From a bacterium (lineage in GTDB: Bacteria; Actinomycetota; Thermoleophilia; Solirubrobacterales; Solirubrobacteraceae), in assembly GCA_021323635.1 (NCBI GenBank), contig JAJPKQ010000004.1:1-64000 (forward strand): a stretch of 64,000 nucleotides of DNA, written 5' to 3'. Below, piece by piece: positions 33,761-42,080 of the stretch. The translations under genes and the position numbers were made by a program. The notes beneath the pieces are model-generated. The model was not told the DNA's origin and made no database searches. It worked only from the letters and a program-made list of their open reading frames with translations. Position 1 is the stretch's first letter. Every line of letters starts with the position of its first letter.

Positions 33761-34828
33761 ATGACCGATGCGCTCTGGAGCGAGGACCGCACGACGCCAG
33801 AGGCGATCGATCGGGCGCTGCGCGAGCTGGTGCACAGGCGCCACATGGAAGACGGCGGCTTCGTGCCGGCGCGAACGCTCAACATGGTCTGCTTCATCGA
33901 CGCCGACTATGCGGGCGAGGTCGCCAATCGACTGCGCCAGGTCGGTCGCTATGAGCCCTCGCGGCTGATCATCCTCGCCTACGACCACCGGCGCTCCTCG
34001 CTGCAGGCGCGCGTCAACGTGGCTGCCGCGCACGATCCCGCCCCGGGCGAGCTGGCGCTCCTCCACGAGAGCGTGCAGATCCGCCTGGGCGAGCGCCACA
34101 TGGACGACCTGCTGACCATCGTCGACCCCCTGGTGATCACCGATGTGCCGACGCTGCTGTGGTCTCCGCACGGCCATCGCGAGGCGATCGACGCGCTCGC
34201 GCCGCTCGCGCAGAGCGTCTTGATCGACTCCGCGGCAGAGCCGATCTGGCGCGAGGCGCTTGACGGCGCCTGCGCGCTGGCCGAGCGCCTCTACGTCGTC
34301 GATTTGGCCTGGGTGCGCCCCGCTCCATGGCGTGAGCGCATCGCAGCAGCCTTTGCGCGGCCCTCCCGGCGCGCTGAGCTGGGCGCAATCGCGGCGGTCA
34401 CGGTCCGTCATCACCCCGACTTCTGCGCCTCGGCGCTGCTCCTGCTGGGCTGGCTGGCAAGCCGCCTGCAGTGGCGCGTGGAACCCCTGACCACGCACGG
34501 CTCGGCGCCGAGCCGCCTGGCCGGCAAAGCGCGCTCCCGCCGCCAGGAGGTCGCGCTGGCGATCGAGCCGGACTCGCGCGAGGCGGCTCCGGGGCTTGCG
34601 GGCGTGACGCTGAGCACCGCCTCCGGCCGCTCGCTGTCGCTGGACCGCGGCGCGGGCGGGCTGCACGCGCATGAGCGCACGCGCGAGGGCGAGGAGAGGC
34701 GCTGGATCATCCTCGGCGCCTCCCGCGGCGAGGGGGGCGTCCTCGGCCAGGGAATCCGCCAGGCGCTGCTGCGCGACCTGACCTATCGGCCGGCGCTCGG
34801 TCGGGCGCGCGAAATGATCCCCGCCTGA
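33761..34828 (+). CDS. opcA: glucose-6-phosphate dehydrogenase assembly protein OpcA
   Basis: 355 aa. OpcA binds and activates or assembles Zwf in actinobacteria and cyanobacteria. Recognisable blocks are the N-terminal RTLNMVCFIDADYAGEVANRL, the central HHPDFCASALLLLGWLASRL and YVVDLAWVRPAPWRERIAAAF, and a C-terminal beta domain. It directly follows zwf. The presence of OpcA supports an actinobacterial host. No oddity in length. Confidence 0.93.
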   Translation: MTDALWSEDRTTPEAIDRALRELVHRRHMEDGGFVPARTLNMVCFIDADYAGEVANRLRQVGRYEPSRLIILAYDHRRSSLQARVNVAAAHDPAPGELALLHESVQIRLGERHMDDLLTIVDPLVITDVPTLLWSPHGHREAIDALAPLAQSVLIDSAAEPIWREALDGACALAERLYVVDLAWVRPAPWRERIAAAFARPSRRAELGAIAAVTVRHHPDFCASALLLLGWLASRLQWRVEPLTTHGSAPSRLAGKARSRRQEVALAIEPDSREAAPGLAGVTLSTASGRSLSLDRGAGGLHAHERTREGEERRWIILGASRGEGGVLGQGIRQALLRDLTYRPALGRAREMIPA

Positions 34829-34842
34829 GGCGCGAGCGCTCG

Positions 34843-34858
34843 CCCGGCGCCGGCCGGG
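34843..34858 (+). terminator. GC-rich hairpin after opcA
   Basis: CCCGGC and GCCGGG are separated by four bases, 14 nt after the opcA stop codon; a second dyad GCGAGCGCTCGC lies just before. No T-run follows, so it could equally be an attenuator or processing hairpin before pgl. Confidence 0.3.
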
Positions 34859-34945
34859 CCGCCGCGCGGCGCTGTGCTAGACATTCAAGCTCTGCGCAGC
34901 GCCACGCGCGCCTGAGCGGCGTGAAGCAGCCGATCGGAAAGGCGG

Positions 34946-35722
34946 ATGTCGATGCAGTGCGGCAGCGATGCGATCAAAACCACCCGCGGCGCGAGCATTC
35001 GCGAGCTCGCAGACGCGCAGGCGCTGGGACGGACGTGCGCTGCGATCATCGCCGAGCGGCTGCGCGCGCTGCTGGCGCGCCGCCAGCTCGTGCATCTGGC
35101 GCTCTGCGGCGGGCGCAGCCCCGTGCTCGCTTACGAGCTGCTCGGAGCCAGCGACCTGCCCTGGGAGCGCGTGCAGCTGTGGTTCGTCGACGAGCGCTGT
35201 GTGGGCCCGGACGATCCGGACTCAAACGCTCTCCTGGTGCGCAAGACGCTGCTCGCGGGCGCGCACGGCTGCAACGCACGCTTGCGGCGGATCGAGGGCG
35301 AGCGCGGCCCGCAGGAGGCGGCCAAGAGCTACGAAGCGCTGCTGCACGCGCACTTGGAGCAACGGCAGGACGGTCTGCCGCAGCTGGATTTGGCCCTGCT
35401 TGGAATCGGCGAGGATGGGCACATCGCCTCCCTGTTCCCCGACCACGCGGCGCTCGAGCAGCAGAGCGGGCGCCTGTGCCTGCCGGTGCTCGACTCGCCA
35501 AAGCCCCCGCCAGAGCGTGTCACGCTCAGCCTGGCGATGCTGCGAGGGGCGCGCGGGTGCCTGCTGCTGGCAAGCGGAGCCGCCAAGGCGCGCGCGCTCG
35601 CGCGCGCGCTCGGTGCGCCCTCCGGCCAGGCGCCGGTCAGCATGCTCGACCACGATCGTCTCTGCGTGCTTGCCGATCGCCCCGCTGCCGCCGAGCTTGC
35701 AGAGGCGGTGCGGCGCGCTTGA
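34946..35722 (+). CDS. pgl: 6-phosphogluconolactonase
   Basis: 258 aa, DevB/SOL family, hydrolysing the lactone made by Zwf. Motifs: LALCGGRSPVLAYELL, then VQLWFVDERCVGPDDPDSN and LALLGIGEDGHIASLFP, the family signature. ATGs at 34946 and 34952 are both possible. It is separated from opcA by 117 bp that includes a hairpin and a possible TAGACA promoter element near 34877. Its stop overlaps the next start as TTGA. Confidence 0.94.
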   Translation: MSMQCGSDAIKTTRGASIRELADAQALGRTCAAIIAERLRALLARRQLVHLALCGGRSPVLAYELLGASDLPWERVQLWFVDERCVGPDDPDSNALLVRKTLLAGAHGCNARLRRIEGERGPQEAAKSYEALLHAHLEQRQDGLPQLDLALLGIGEDGHIASLFPDHAALEQQSGRLCLPVLDSPKPPPERVTLSLAMLRGARGCLLLASGAAKARALARALGAPSGQAPVSMLDHDRLCVLADRPAAAELAEAVRRA

Positions 35723-36321
35723 GCGCGGGGGCAACAGCAGCCAGGGCGCTGACGCAGCTCGTGCTGGTCCGCCACGGCGAGACGCAGTGGAGCCGCGAAG
35801 GCCGCCACACCGGCCCGCACAGCGACATCCCGCTGAGCGACCAGGGACGCATGCAGGCCCGGGCGCTGGGAAGCCGCCTGGCGGGGATCTCCGCCGCGGC
35901 CGTGCTCCACAGCCCGGCGCGTCGCGCGCGCGAAACCTGCGCTCTGGCCGGCTTTGAGGCTGGCGCCGAGGAGCACCAGGCGCTGGCGGAGTGGGACTAC
36001 GGGTCATTTGAAGGCCTGACGATGGCGGCGATCCAGGAACGCGCGCCAGGTTGGAGCCTCTGGCGTGATGGCGCCCCCGGCGGCGAGACGCCGCAGGCGA
36101 TCAGCGCCCGCGCAGATGCGCTGCTTGCGGAGCTGCGCAGCAGATCGGGAGCTCTGCTGCTCTTCGCGCACGGCCACATCCTGCGCGTGCTGGCTGTCCG
36201 CTGGATCGACCTGCCCGTCGCCTGCGGCGCACGGCTGGCGATGGCGCCTGCGGCGATCTCGATCCTCGGCTTCGAACGGCAGACGGAGGTGATCAGCGCT
36301 TGGAACCGGACCGACAGCTAG
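35719..36321 (+). CDS. histidine phosphatase (phosphoglycerate mutase-like)
   Basis: 200 aa from a TTG at 35719 that overlaps the pgl TGA; GTG 35761 would give a shorter form starting right at the motif. The catalytic RHGE is in LVLVRHGETQWS, the second Arg in LHSPARRARETC, the acid in EWDYGSFEGLT and the second His in FAHGHILRVLA. The EWDYG(D/S)FEG context is that of GpmB/SIX-like broad phosphatases rather than cofactor-dependent mutase. Substrate unknown; operon position suggests a sugar phosphate. Confidence 0.88.
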   Translation: MSAGATAARALTQLVLVRHGETQWSREGRHTGPHSDIPLSDQGRMQARALGSRLAGISAAAVLHSPARRARETCALAGFEAGAEEHQALAEWDYGSFEGLTMAAIQERAPGWSLWRDGAPGGETPQAISARADALLAELRSRSGALLLFAHGHILRVLAVRWIDLPVACGARLAMAPAAISILGFERQTEVISAWNRTDS

Positions 36322-37439
36322 ATGCGCATCTGCCGCCGGAGCCCGCCGGCAGCTTCGAGGCGATCGCGCTGCTCGACCTCGCGCGCGGGCACACGATGGC
36401 GCTGATCGCCCATCTGCAACCGCGGGCGCTCGAGCGCTCGCCCGACCCGATCATGAGCCCGCCGGCCTGGGACCTCGCCCACATCGCCGCCTACGAGGAT
36501 CTCTGGCTGTGCGAGCGCCTTGGCGGCCTGGGGCTGCTGCGGGCCGACCTGGCCGAGCTCTACGACGCATTCTCGACGCCGCGCGCGGCGCGCCAAGACC
36601 TGCTGGCGGGCTTCTTGGACTGCAACGAAGCGCTTGCCTACATGGCGGCGGTGCGCGAGCGCTCGAAGAAGGTGATGCGCATGAGTGGCCCAGGCGACGG
36701 CAAGCTTCTGGAGCTGGTCGTGCGCCACGAGCTTCAGCACGCCGAGACGATGCGCCAGACGCTCGCGCTCGCGGCGCAGCTGCCGCCGGGCGAGCCGCCT
36801 GACCTGCGCATCGCCGAGTGCCAGCGCGAGCTGCGCTTCACCGCCTTGGCCGGCGGGGAGGTTCTGATCGGCGCGGGCCCTGAGGGCTTCGCCTACGACA
36901 ACGAGCGCGCGCGCCATCGGCGCACGCTTGCGCCCTATGAGATCGCAACGCGCCCCCTTTCAGTGGGCGATTGGCAGCGCTTCGAGCGCGCGGGCGGCTA
37001 TCGACGGCGCGCGCTCTGGAGCGAGGAGGGCTGGCGCTGGCTTGCCGCCCAAGCCTGCCCCCGCCACCCGCAGGCGCCTACAGCGGCTGCGGACTGCGCC
37101 CTGATGCACATCTCCTTCTATGAGGCCCAGGCGATCGCGGCCTTCCACGGCGCCCGACTGCCCACCGAGGCCGAGTGGGAGCACGCGGCAGCTGCCGGCG
37201 TGCTGGGGCACAGCGGCCTGGTCTGGGAATGGGTGGCCGACGAGTTCGACCGCTATCCGGGCTTCCTGCCCGACCCCTATCGCGAGTACTCGGAAGTCTT
37301 CTTCGCCAGCGGCTATCGCGTCCTGCGTGGCTCCTCCTGGGCGACGCACGAGCGGCTCAAGAGCGTTAGCCTTCGCAACTGGGACCTTCCCGAGCGCCGG
37401 CAGATCTTTGCCGGGGCCCGGCTTGCAAGAGACCGATGA
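36300..37439 (+). CDS. egtB: hercynine oxygenase / sulfoxide synthase EgtB
   Basis: 379 aa, iron(II) enzyme joining hercynine to a thiol donor with O2 in ergothioneine synthesis. The N-terminal DinB-like domain has the iron ligands: His in SPPAWDLAHIA and the HxxxHxE of VRHELQHAETM. The C-terminal formylglycine-generating-type lectin domain shows FAYDNERARH, RLPTEAEWEHAAA, WEWVADEFDRYPGF and RGSSWATH. It is shorter than mycobacterial EgtB (about 430 aa), mostly through a reduced loop before the ISFYEAQ segment. The TTG at 36300 overlaps the phosphatase by 22 nt. egtD follows after 15 nt. Confidence 0.92.
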   Translation: MEPDRQLDAHLPPEPAGSFEAIALLDLARGHTMALIAHLQPRALERSPDPIMSPPAWDLAHIAAYEDLWLCERLGGLGLLRADLAELYDAFSTPRAARQDLLAGFLDCNEALAYMAAVRERSKKVMRMSGPGDGKLLELVVRHELQHAETMRQTLALAAQLPPGEPPDLRIAECQRELRFTALAGGEVLIGAGPEGFAYDNERARHRRTLAPYEIATRPLSVGDWQRFERAGGYRRRALWSEEGWRWLAAQACPRHPQAPTAAADCALMHISFYEAQAIAAFHGARLPTEAEWEHAAAAGVLGHSGLVWEWVADEFDRYPGFLPDPYREYSEVFFASGYRVLRGSSWATHERLKSVSLRNWDLPERRQIFAGARLARDR

Positions 37440-37454
37440 GACGGGCCGAATGAG

Positions 37455-38456
37455 ATGGCTGCGGCGGGGACAACAGCGGGCGGACGCATCGCGATCGAGA
37501 GCCACCTCGACGGCTCGGAGGCGCGCAGCCTGCGCGAGGACGTGCGTGCAGGGCTCGCCGCGCCGCTCAAGGAGATCCCGCCCAAGCATTTCTACGACAC
37601 GCATGGGGCACTGCTCTTCGAGCGCATCTGCACGCTGCCCGAGTACTACCAGACGCGCACCGAGCGCTCGATCCTGACCGCGCACGCAGGCCGGATCGCG
37701 CAGCTGACAGAGGCCTCCGAGCTGCTTGAGCTGGGCTCGGGAAGCGCGAGCAAGACGCGGTTGCTGATCGCGCCACTGCTCGCGCAGGGAACGCTGCGCC
37801 GCTACATCCCGGTGGACTGCACCGAGAAGATGGTCCGCGAGTGCGCGCAGGAGCTGGCGGGCGACTACCCCGATCTGGAGGTGCACGGGGTGATCGCGGA
37901 CTTCGAACGTCATCTCGAGCTGCTGCCAGCAAGCGGCGGGCGAAGGCTGACCATCTTCCTGGGCGGCACGATCGGAAACTTCCCGCCGCAGGCGCGGGAG
38001 CGCTTCCTGGCTGCGCTGGCGACCTCCATGCGCGGCGACGACCATCTGCTGATCGGCGTCGACCTCGTCAAGGACCCGGCGGTGCTGCGGGCCGCCTACG
38101 ACGATGCTGCGGGCGTCACCGCGCAGTTCAACCGCAACCTCCTGCGCATCATCAACCGCGAGCTGGGCGCCGACTTCGACCTCGACTCCTTCGAGCATGT
38201 CGCCCTCTACGACGAGCGCGAGCAGTGGATCGAGATGCGCCTGCGCGCGCGCGGCGCCCAGCGCGTTCGCATCGCAGCGCTGGCGATGGACGTCGACTTC
38301 GCCCCCGGCGAGGAGATCCGCACCGAGATCTCGGCCAAGTTCACCCGCGCGCGGGTCACCAGCGAGCTTGACGCGGTCGGGCTGGACCTGCGCGCGTGGC
38401 TGAGCGAGCCGGGCGAGCGCTTCGCGCTCGCCCTGGCCGCAGCGCGGGGCGCTTAG
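37455..38456 (+). CDS. egtD: L-histidine N-alpha-methyltransferase EgtD
   Basis: 333 aa, trimethylates histidine to hercynine. Family landmarks: PPKHFYDTHGALLFERICTL near the N-terminus, ELGSGSASKTRLLI as SAM site, PVDCTEKM, LGGTIGNF, and the C-terminal EISAKFTRARV. With EgtB this makes the core of ergothioneine synthesis. egtA and egtC (gamma-glutamylcysteine ligase and amidohydrolase) and egtE are not in the window. The last 4 bases overlap the convergent thiolase stop. Confidence 0.95.
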   Translation: MAAAGTTAGGRIAIESHLDGSEARSLREDVRAGLAAPLKEIPPKHFYDTHGALLFERICTLPEYYQTRTERSILTAHAGRIAQLTEASELLELGSGSASKTRLLIAPLLAQGTLRRYIPVDCTEKMVRECAQELAGDYPDLEVHGVIADFERHLELLPASGGRRLTIFLGGTIGNFPPQARERFLAALATSMRGDDHLLIGVDLVKDPAVLRAAYDDAAGVTAQFNRNLLRIINRELGADFDLDSFEHVALYDEREQWIEMRLRARGAQRVRIAALAMDVDFAPGEEIRTEISAKFTRARVTSELDAVGLDLRAWLSEPGERFALALAAARGA

Positions 38457-39646
38457 CGCACCCGCTCCACAAGCATCGCCATCCCCATGCCGCCGGCAAC
38501 GCACATCGACTCGATGCCATAGGTGCCATCGAGCGTCTCCAGATCGTTGATCAGCGTCGTCATTATCCTCGCTCCGGTCATGCCGAATGGGTGACCGAGG
38601 GCGATCGCCCCACCGAAGGGGTTGAGCTTCTCCGGGTCGATCTTCAGCTCGCGCATGCAGGGGACGATCTGCGCCGCGAAGGCCTCGTTGATCTCGACGA
38701 CATCGATGTCGCTCATCTTCATCTTCGTCGCCGCCAGCAGCTTTTCAATCGCCGGGATCGGGCCGAGCCCCATTATCTCCGGCCGGATCGCGGCCACGGA
38801 GGAGGCGAGGATCCTGACCTTCGGCTTCAGATCGAGCGCGGCCGCCCGCTCGGCCGATGTCACCAGCAGCGCGGCGGCGCCATCGTTGAGCGGGCAGGAG
38901 TTGCCCGCTGTGACCGTCCCGTCCTCCTTGAAGGCGGGCTTCAGCGCGGCGAGCTTCTCCATCGACGTTTCCGGCCGTGGCCCGTCGTCCTTGGTCACGG
39001 TCGCCGCCGGTACCTGTACCTCGTTGCCCTCCTTGTCGGTCTCGGTGTGTGCGGGCACGTGCACCGGCACGATCTCCTTGTCGAAGTGCCCGGACTCCTG
39101 GGCGGCGACGGCGCGCTGCTGGGAGGTGAGCGCCCATTCGTCTTGCTCGGTGCGGCTGACGTTGCAGCGCTCGGCGACGTTCTCGGCGGTCATGCCCATC
39201 GGGATGTAGACGTTGTAGAGCGAGCCCTCCGAGCCGTCGAGCTTGGGGTGGAACTCGAAGGGCGCCCCGCCCCGCGCTCGCGAGGTGGCCTCGACGCCGG
39301 CAGCGATGTAGGTATCGCCCTCCCCCGCCTTGATCGCATGGAAGGCCATCCTCGTCGTCTGCAGCGAGGAGGCGCAGAAGCGGTTGACCGTGGTGGCCGG
39401 GACGTGGTGGTCGATGCCGGCCAGCAGCGTCGCGATGCGCCCCACGTTGTAGCCCTGCTCGCCCTCCGGAAAGCCGCAGCCCATCATCACGTCCACGATC
39501 GACTCTGAGGCGAGCTGTGGGTTGCGCTCAAGCAGCGCGCGCAGCGGCACCGCCGCCAGGTCGTCCGCGCGCACAGCGCGCAGGGAGCCTTTGACGGCTC
39601 GTCCGATCGGGGTTCGCACGGCATCGACGATCACTGCATCGGGCAT
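38453..39646 (-). CDS. acetyl-CoA acyltransferase (thiolase)
   Basis: 397 aa. The nucleophilic Cys is in TVNRFCASSLQT, the His in FGGAIALGHPFGMTGAR and the second Cys in CVAGGMGMAML. The GHPFG and CVAGGMG forms are typical of beta-oxidation (FadA-like) thiolases, distinct from the GHPIG enzyme at 8 kb. An insert at about residues 195-215 is acidic and Lys-rich (HTETDKEGNEVQVP). AAGGAGAG precedes the ATG at 9 nt. Confidence 0.93.
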   Translation of the reverse strand: MPDAVIVDAVRTPIGRAVKGSLRAVRADDLAAVPLRALLERNPQLASESIVDVMMGCGFPEGEQGYNVGRIATLLAGIDHHVPATTVNRFCASSLQTTRMAFHAIKAGEGDTYIAAGVEATSRARGGAPFEFHPKLDGSEGSLYNVYIPMGMTAENVAERCNVSRTEQDEWALTSQQRAVAAQESGHFDKEIVPVHVPAHTETDKEGNEVQVPAATVTKDDGPRPETSMEKLAALKPAFKEDGTVTAGNSCPLNDGAAALLVTSAERAAALDLKPKVRILASSVAAIRPEIMGLGPIPAIEKLLAATKMKMSDIDVVEINEAFAAQIVPCMRELKIDPEKLNPFGGAIALGHPFGMTGARIMTTLINDLETLDGTYGIESMCVAGGMGMAMLVERVR

Positions 39647-39812
39647 CTGTTGGACTCTCCTTCTGTTGGTTGCTATCGAGCGCTGCGCGCTTCGCTGCTG
39701 CCTCCCCTCGCCCGCGCCAGCCTATCGCAAGCGACCTGCGCCGGGGCGGCGCGTGGCGCCGCCGCGCAACCGCGGCGCGGCCGCGCCGCGGCTTTTGGCC
39801 GGACGCCGCGGC

Positions 39813-40460
39813 CTACAGATCGAGCGTCGAGACGCCGAGCTCGTCGAAGCCGACATGGTGAGCAAGCTCGTGGCGAACAGTGCGCGTGATCTGGTCGCGC
39901 AGAAGGTCGGCGTCATGGCCGAAGTCGCGTCTGAGCGTGTCGCGGAAGATCACGATGCGGTCGTGCGTGTCGTTGCGCGCGACCGTTCCGCCTTCGTAGA
40001 GGCCGTAGGCACGGTACTTGGCGCCGCGATCGGAGATCACGACCGCTACATGTCGCAGCGAGTTGCGCAGCAGATCGGGCAGGTCGTCGAGCGCTTCGCG
40101 CACGATCTCGGCGAAGTCATCGTCGATCAAGGGGTCCAGGGCGAGCAGCTCGCCTTCTTCGGGCTCAGCCGCAAGCCCCTCGCGCGCGAGGCGCTCCGAG
40201 CGCAGGACCACGGTTTCAAAGTCGCGCTCTGACTCCGGGTTGCGCCAGCCTGCGAGCCTGACCGCAAGCAGCGCCAGCAGCGCGGTGATGCACGCCGAGA
40301 TCAGGATGCCGAGCGCGATCTGCTCGGTCGTCCGCACCGCCCCGATCGTCGAGAAGCCCTGCAGCACGACGACCACGACAAGGCCGCAGGAGAGCGCGAA
40401 GAGCGCGATCAGCAGAGCTCCCCGCAGGTGCCCGCGCCCGCGTGCGAGCAGGGTGCGCAT
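39813..40460 (-). CDS. membrane-anchored minimal zincin metallopeptidase (DUF1025-like)
   Basis: 215 aa. The C-terminal 120 residues match the short bacterial zincin family with HELAHHVGFDE, where His-Glu-x-x-His supplies zinc ligands and the catalytic Glu, and LIDDDFAEIVREALDDLPD upstream. Family members are usually about 120 aa and soluble. Here two hydrophobic segments (about residues 14-36 and 44-68) precede it, placing the peptidase on a membrane, probably cytoplasmic side. The ATG overlaps the acyl-CoA dehydrogenase TGA by one base. Confidence 0.85.
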   Translation of the reverse strand: MRTLLARGRGHLRGALLIALFALSCGLVVVVVLQGFSTIGAVRTTEQIALGILISACITALLALLAVRLAGWRNPESERDFETVVLRSERLAREGLAAEPEEGELLALDPLIDDDFAEIVREALDDLPDLLRNSLRHVAVVISDRGAKYRAYGLYEGGTVARNDTHDRIVIFRDTLRRDFGHDADLLRDQITRTVRHELAHHVGFDELGVSTLDL

Positions 40461-41614
40461 CAGCGCAGCGTGCGCGCGATCACGAGCCGCTGGATCTCGT
40501 TCGTGCCCTCATAGATCTGGGTGATCTTGGCGTCTCGCATCATTCGCTCCACGGGGTAGTCCTTGACATAACCGTAGCCGCCCAGGACCTGAACGGCGTC
40601 GACTGTCACAGCCATCGCTGTGTCCGAGCAGAAGACCTTGGCCATCGAGGAGTAGCGTGCCGCTAGCGCATCACCGCGATCGGCCAGCGCGCACGCCTTG
40701 TAGAGGAGCTCGCGCGCGGCGGCGGTTCGCATCTGCATGTCGGCGATCTTGAACTGGATCGCCTGGAAGTCGAAGATCGGCTTCCCGAACTGCTCGCGCT
40801 CCTTGGCGTAGGCAAGCGCGTGGTCACAGGCCCCCTGGGCGATGCCGACAGCCTGCGCGGCGGCGCCCAGGCGCGTGCGCTCGAGCGTCGCGAGCGCGAC
40901 CGAGAGCCCCCGACCGACCTCGCCGATCAGGTTCTCCTCGGGGACCCGGACGTCCTCGAAGATCGGCTGACCCGTGGGGGAGGCACGAATCCCGAGCTTG
41001 TGCTCGAGCTTGCCCACCGAGAAGCCCGGGCGGTCGGCCTCGACCACAAAGGCGCTGAAGCGGCGCTGCTCGCGGTCGGTGAGCGCGAAGCACACATAGA
41101 AGTCGGCGATGCCGAGGTTCGAGATCCAGTTCTTGGTCCCATTGATCACCCACTCATTCCCGTCCTTGACCGCGGTCGTCTTCATGTTCGCCGGGTCCGA
41201 GCCGGCCTCGGGCTCGGAGAGCGCAAAGGCCGGCGAGCGCTCGCCGCTCGCGCACCCGGGGAGAAAGCGGCGCTTTTGCTCCTCGTTGCCGAAGAGGCGA
41301 ATCGGAAGCGTGCCCAGGTCTTGGACCATGAGCATCAGCGCACAGGAGGCGTCGACCTTCGCAAGCTCCTCGATGGCCATGTTGAGCGCGAGGATGCCCG
41401 TGCCCGTGCCGCCGTACTCGGCCGGAAAGGGCAGCGCGAGGATGTCGTGCTCGGCAAGCTCGCGCCGGATGTCCCAGGGGTATTCGGCCCGCTCGTCGAT
41501 CTCCGCCGAGCGCGGGGCGATCTTCTCGTGCGCGATCTGGCGCACGGTTGCACAGATGTCAAGGTACTCCTGCGGCAGCGTGTAGACGTCGCCGACGGTC
41601 TCTGTCGCGCTCAT
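40460..41614 (-). CDS. acyl-CoA dehydrogenase
   Basis: 384 aa, FAD-dependent alpha,beta-dehydrogenase of acyl-CoA, electron donor to the ETF encoded at 5.5-7.3 kb. Signatures: FALSEPEAGSDPANMKTTA, the WISNLGIADFYVC flavin region, GGYGYVKDYPVERMMRDA and the C-terminal IYEGTNEIQRLVIAR that contains the usual catalytic Glu. The ATG at 41614 is supported by TACGAT (41623-41628) 8 nt upstream. The zincin gene follows by overlap. Confidence 0.94.
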   Translation of the reverse strand: MSATETVGDVYTLPQEYLDICATVRQIAHEKIAPRSAEIDERAEYPWDIRRELAEHDILALPFPAEYGGTGTGILALNMAIEELAKVDASCALMLMVQDLGTLPIRLFGNEEQKRRFLPGCASGERSPAFALSEPEAGSDPANMKTTAVKDGNEWVINGTKNWISNLGIADFYVCFALTDREQRRFSAFVVEADRPGFSVGKLEHKLGIRASPTGQPIFEDVRVPEENLIGEVGRGLSVALATLERTRLGAAAQAVGIAQGACDHALAYAKEREQFGKPIFDFQAIQFKIADMQMRTAAARELLYKACALADRGDALAARYSSMAKVFCSDTAMAVTVDAVQVLGGYGYVKDYPVERMMRDAKITQIYEGTNEIQRLVIARTLR

Positions 41615-41622
41615 CGAATCTG

Positions 41623-41691
41623 ATCGTACAGCGCCGCGATCGCAGAGGGCGGCTTCCGGCCTGCGCGCGAGCGCGGCGCTCGCGCTAGGCT
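41623..41691. promoter_or_regulatory. divergent leaderless-type promoters
   Basis: TACGAT on the minus strand (41623-41628) is 8 nt from the acyl-CoA dehydrogenase start; TAGGCT on the plus strand (41686-41691) is 9 nt from the rhodanese start at 41701. Confidence 0.4.
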
Positions 41692-41700
41692 CGCAGCACG

Positions 41701-42069
41701 ATGGCCAGTGAGACGGACGCTGTGCCGGGCGCCCAAGCGCTCGAGCTGACACCGACAGCGGTCGCACAGCTGCTCGAGAGCGAGCCGGCGACGCTGCTCG
41801 TGGACGTGCGCGAGGCTCACGAGCGCACCCAGGCGCACATCGCCGGATCGACGCACATCCCCCTCGGCGAGCTCTCCGGCCGCTCCGCTGAGCTGCCCTC
41901 CGAGACGCGTCTTATCTTCTACTGCCAGGTCGGCGTCAGGTCGTTGCTGGCGGCTGAAGCCTTTCGCGCCTCAGGCTATGACGCCTACACCATGGGCGGC
42001 GGGATCGTGCGCTGGGCGCGCGAGGGGCTGCCGGTGGCCCCCGATGGCGCAACTCCGCTCCCAGACTGA
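41701..42069 (+). CDS. rhodanese-like sulfurtransferase domain protein
   Basis: 122-aa single rhodanese domain. LLVDVREAHERTQAHIAGSTH is the N-terminal CH2A region; the active-site loop FYCQVGVRS holds the persulfide-forming Cys; GGGIVRWAREGLPV is the usual end. It could supply sulfane sulfur or have a MoeB/ThiS-type partner, but no such gene is near. Confidence 0.9.
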   Translation: MASETDAVPGAQALELTPTAVAQLLESEPATLLVDVREAHERTQAHIAGSTHIPLGELSGRSAELPSETRLIFYCQVGVRSLLAAEAFRASGYDAYTMGGGIVRWAREGLPVAPDGATPLPD

Positions 42070-42080
42070 TCGCTGGCACC

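Noticed and set aside
34921-35718. N-terminal extension of the histidine phosphatase
   Set aside because: The frame is open upstream through pgl but encodes Arg/Ala low complexity; the RHGE domain is complete from the TTG overlapping the pgl stop.
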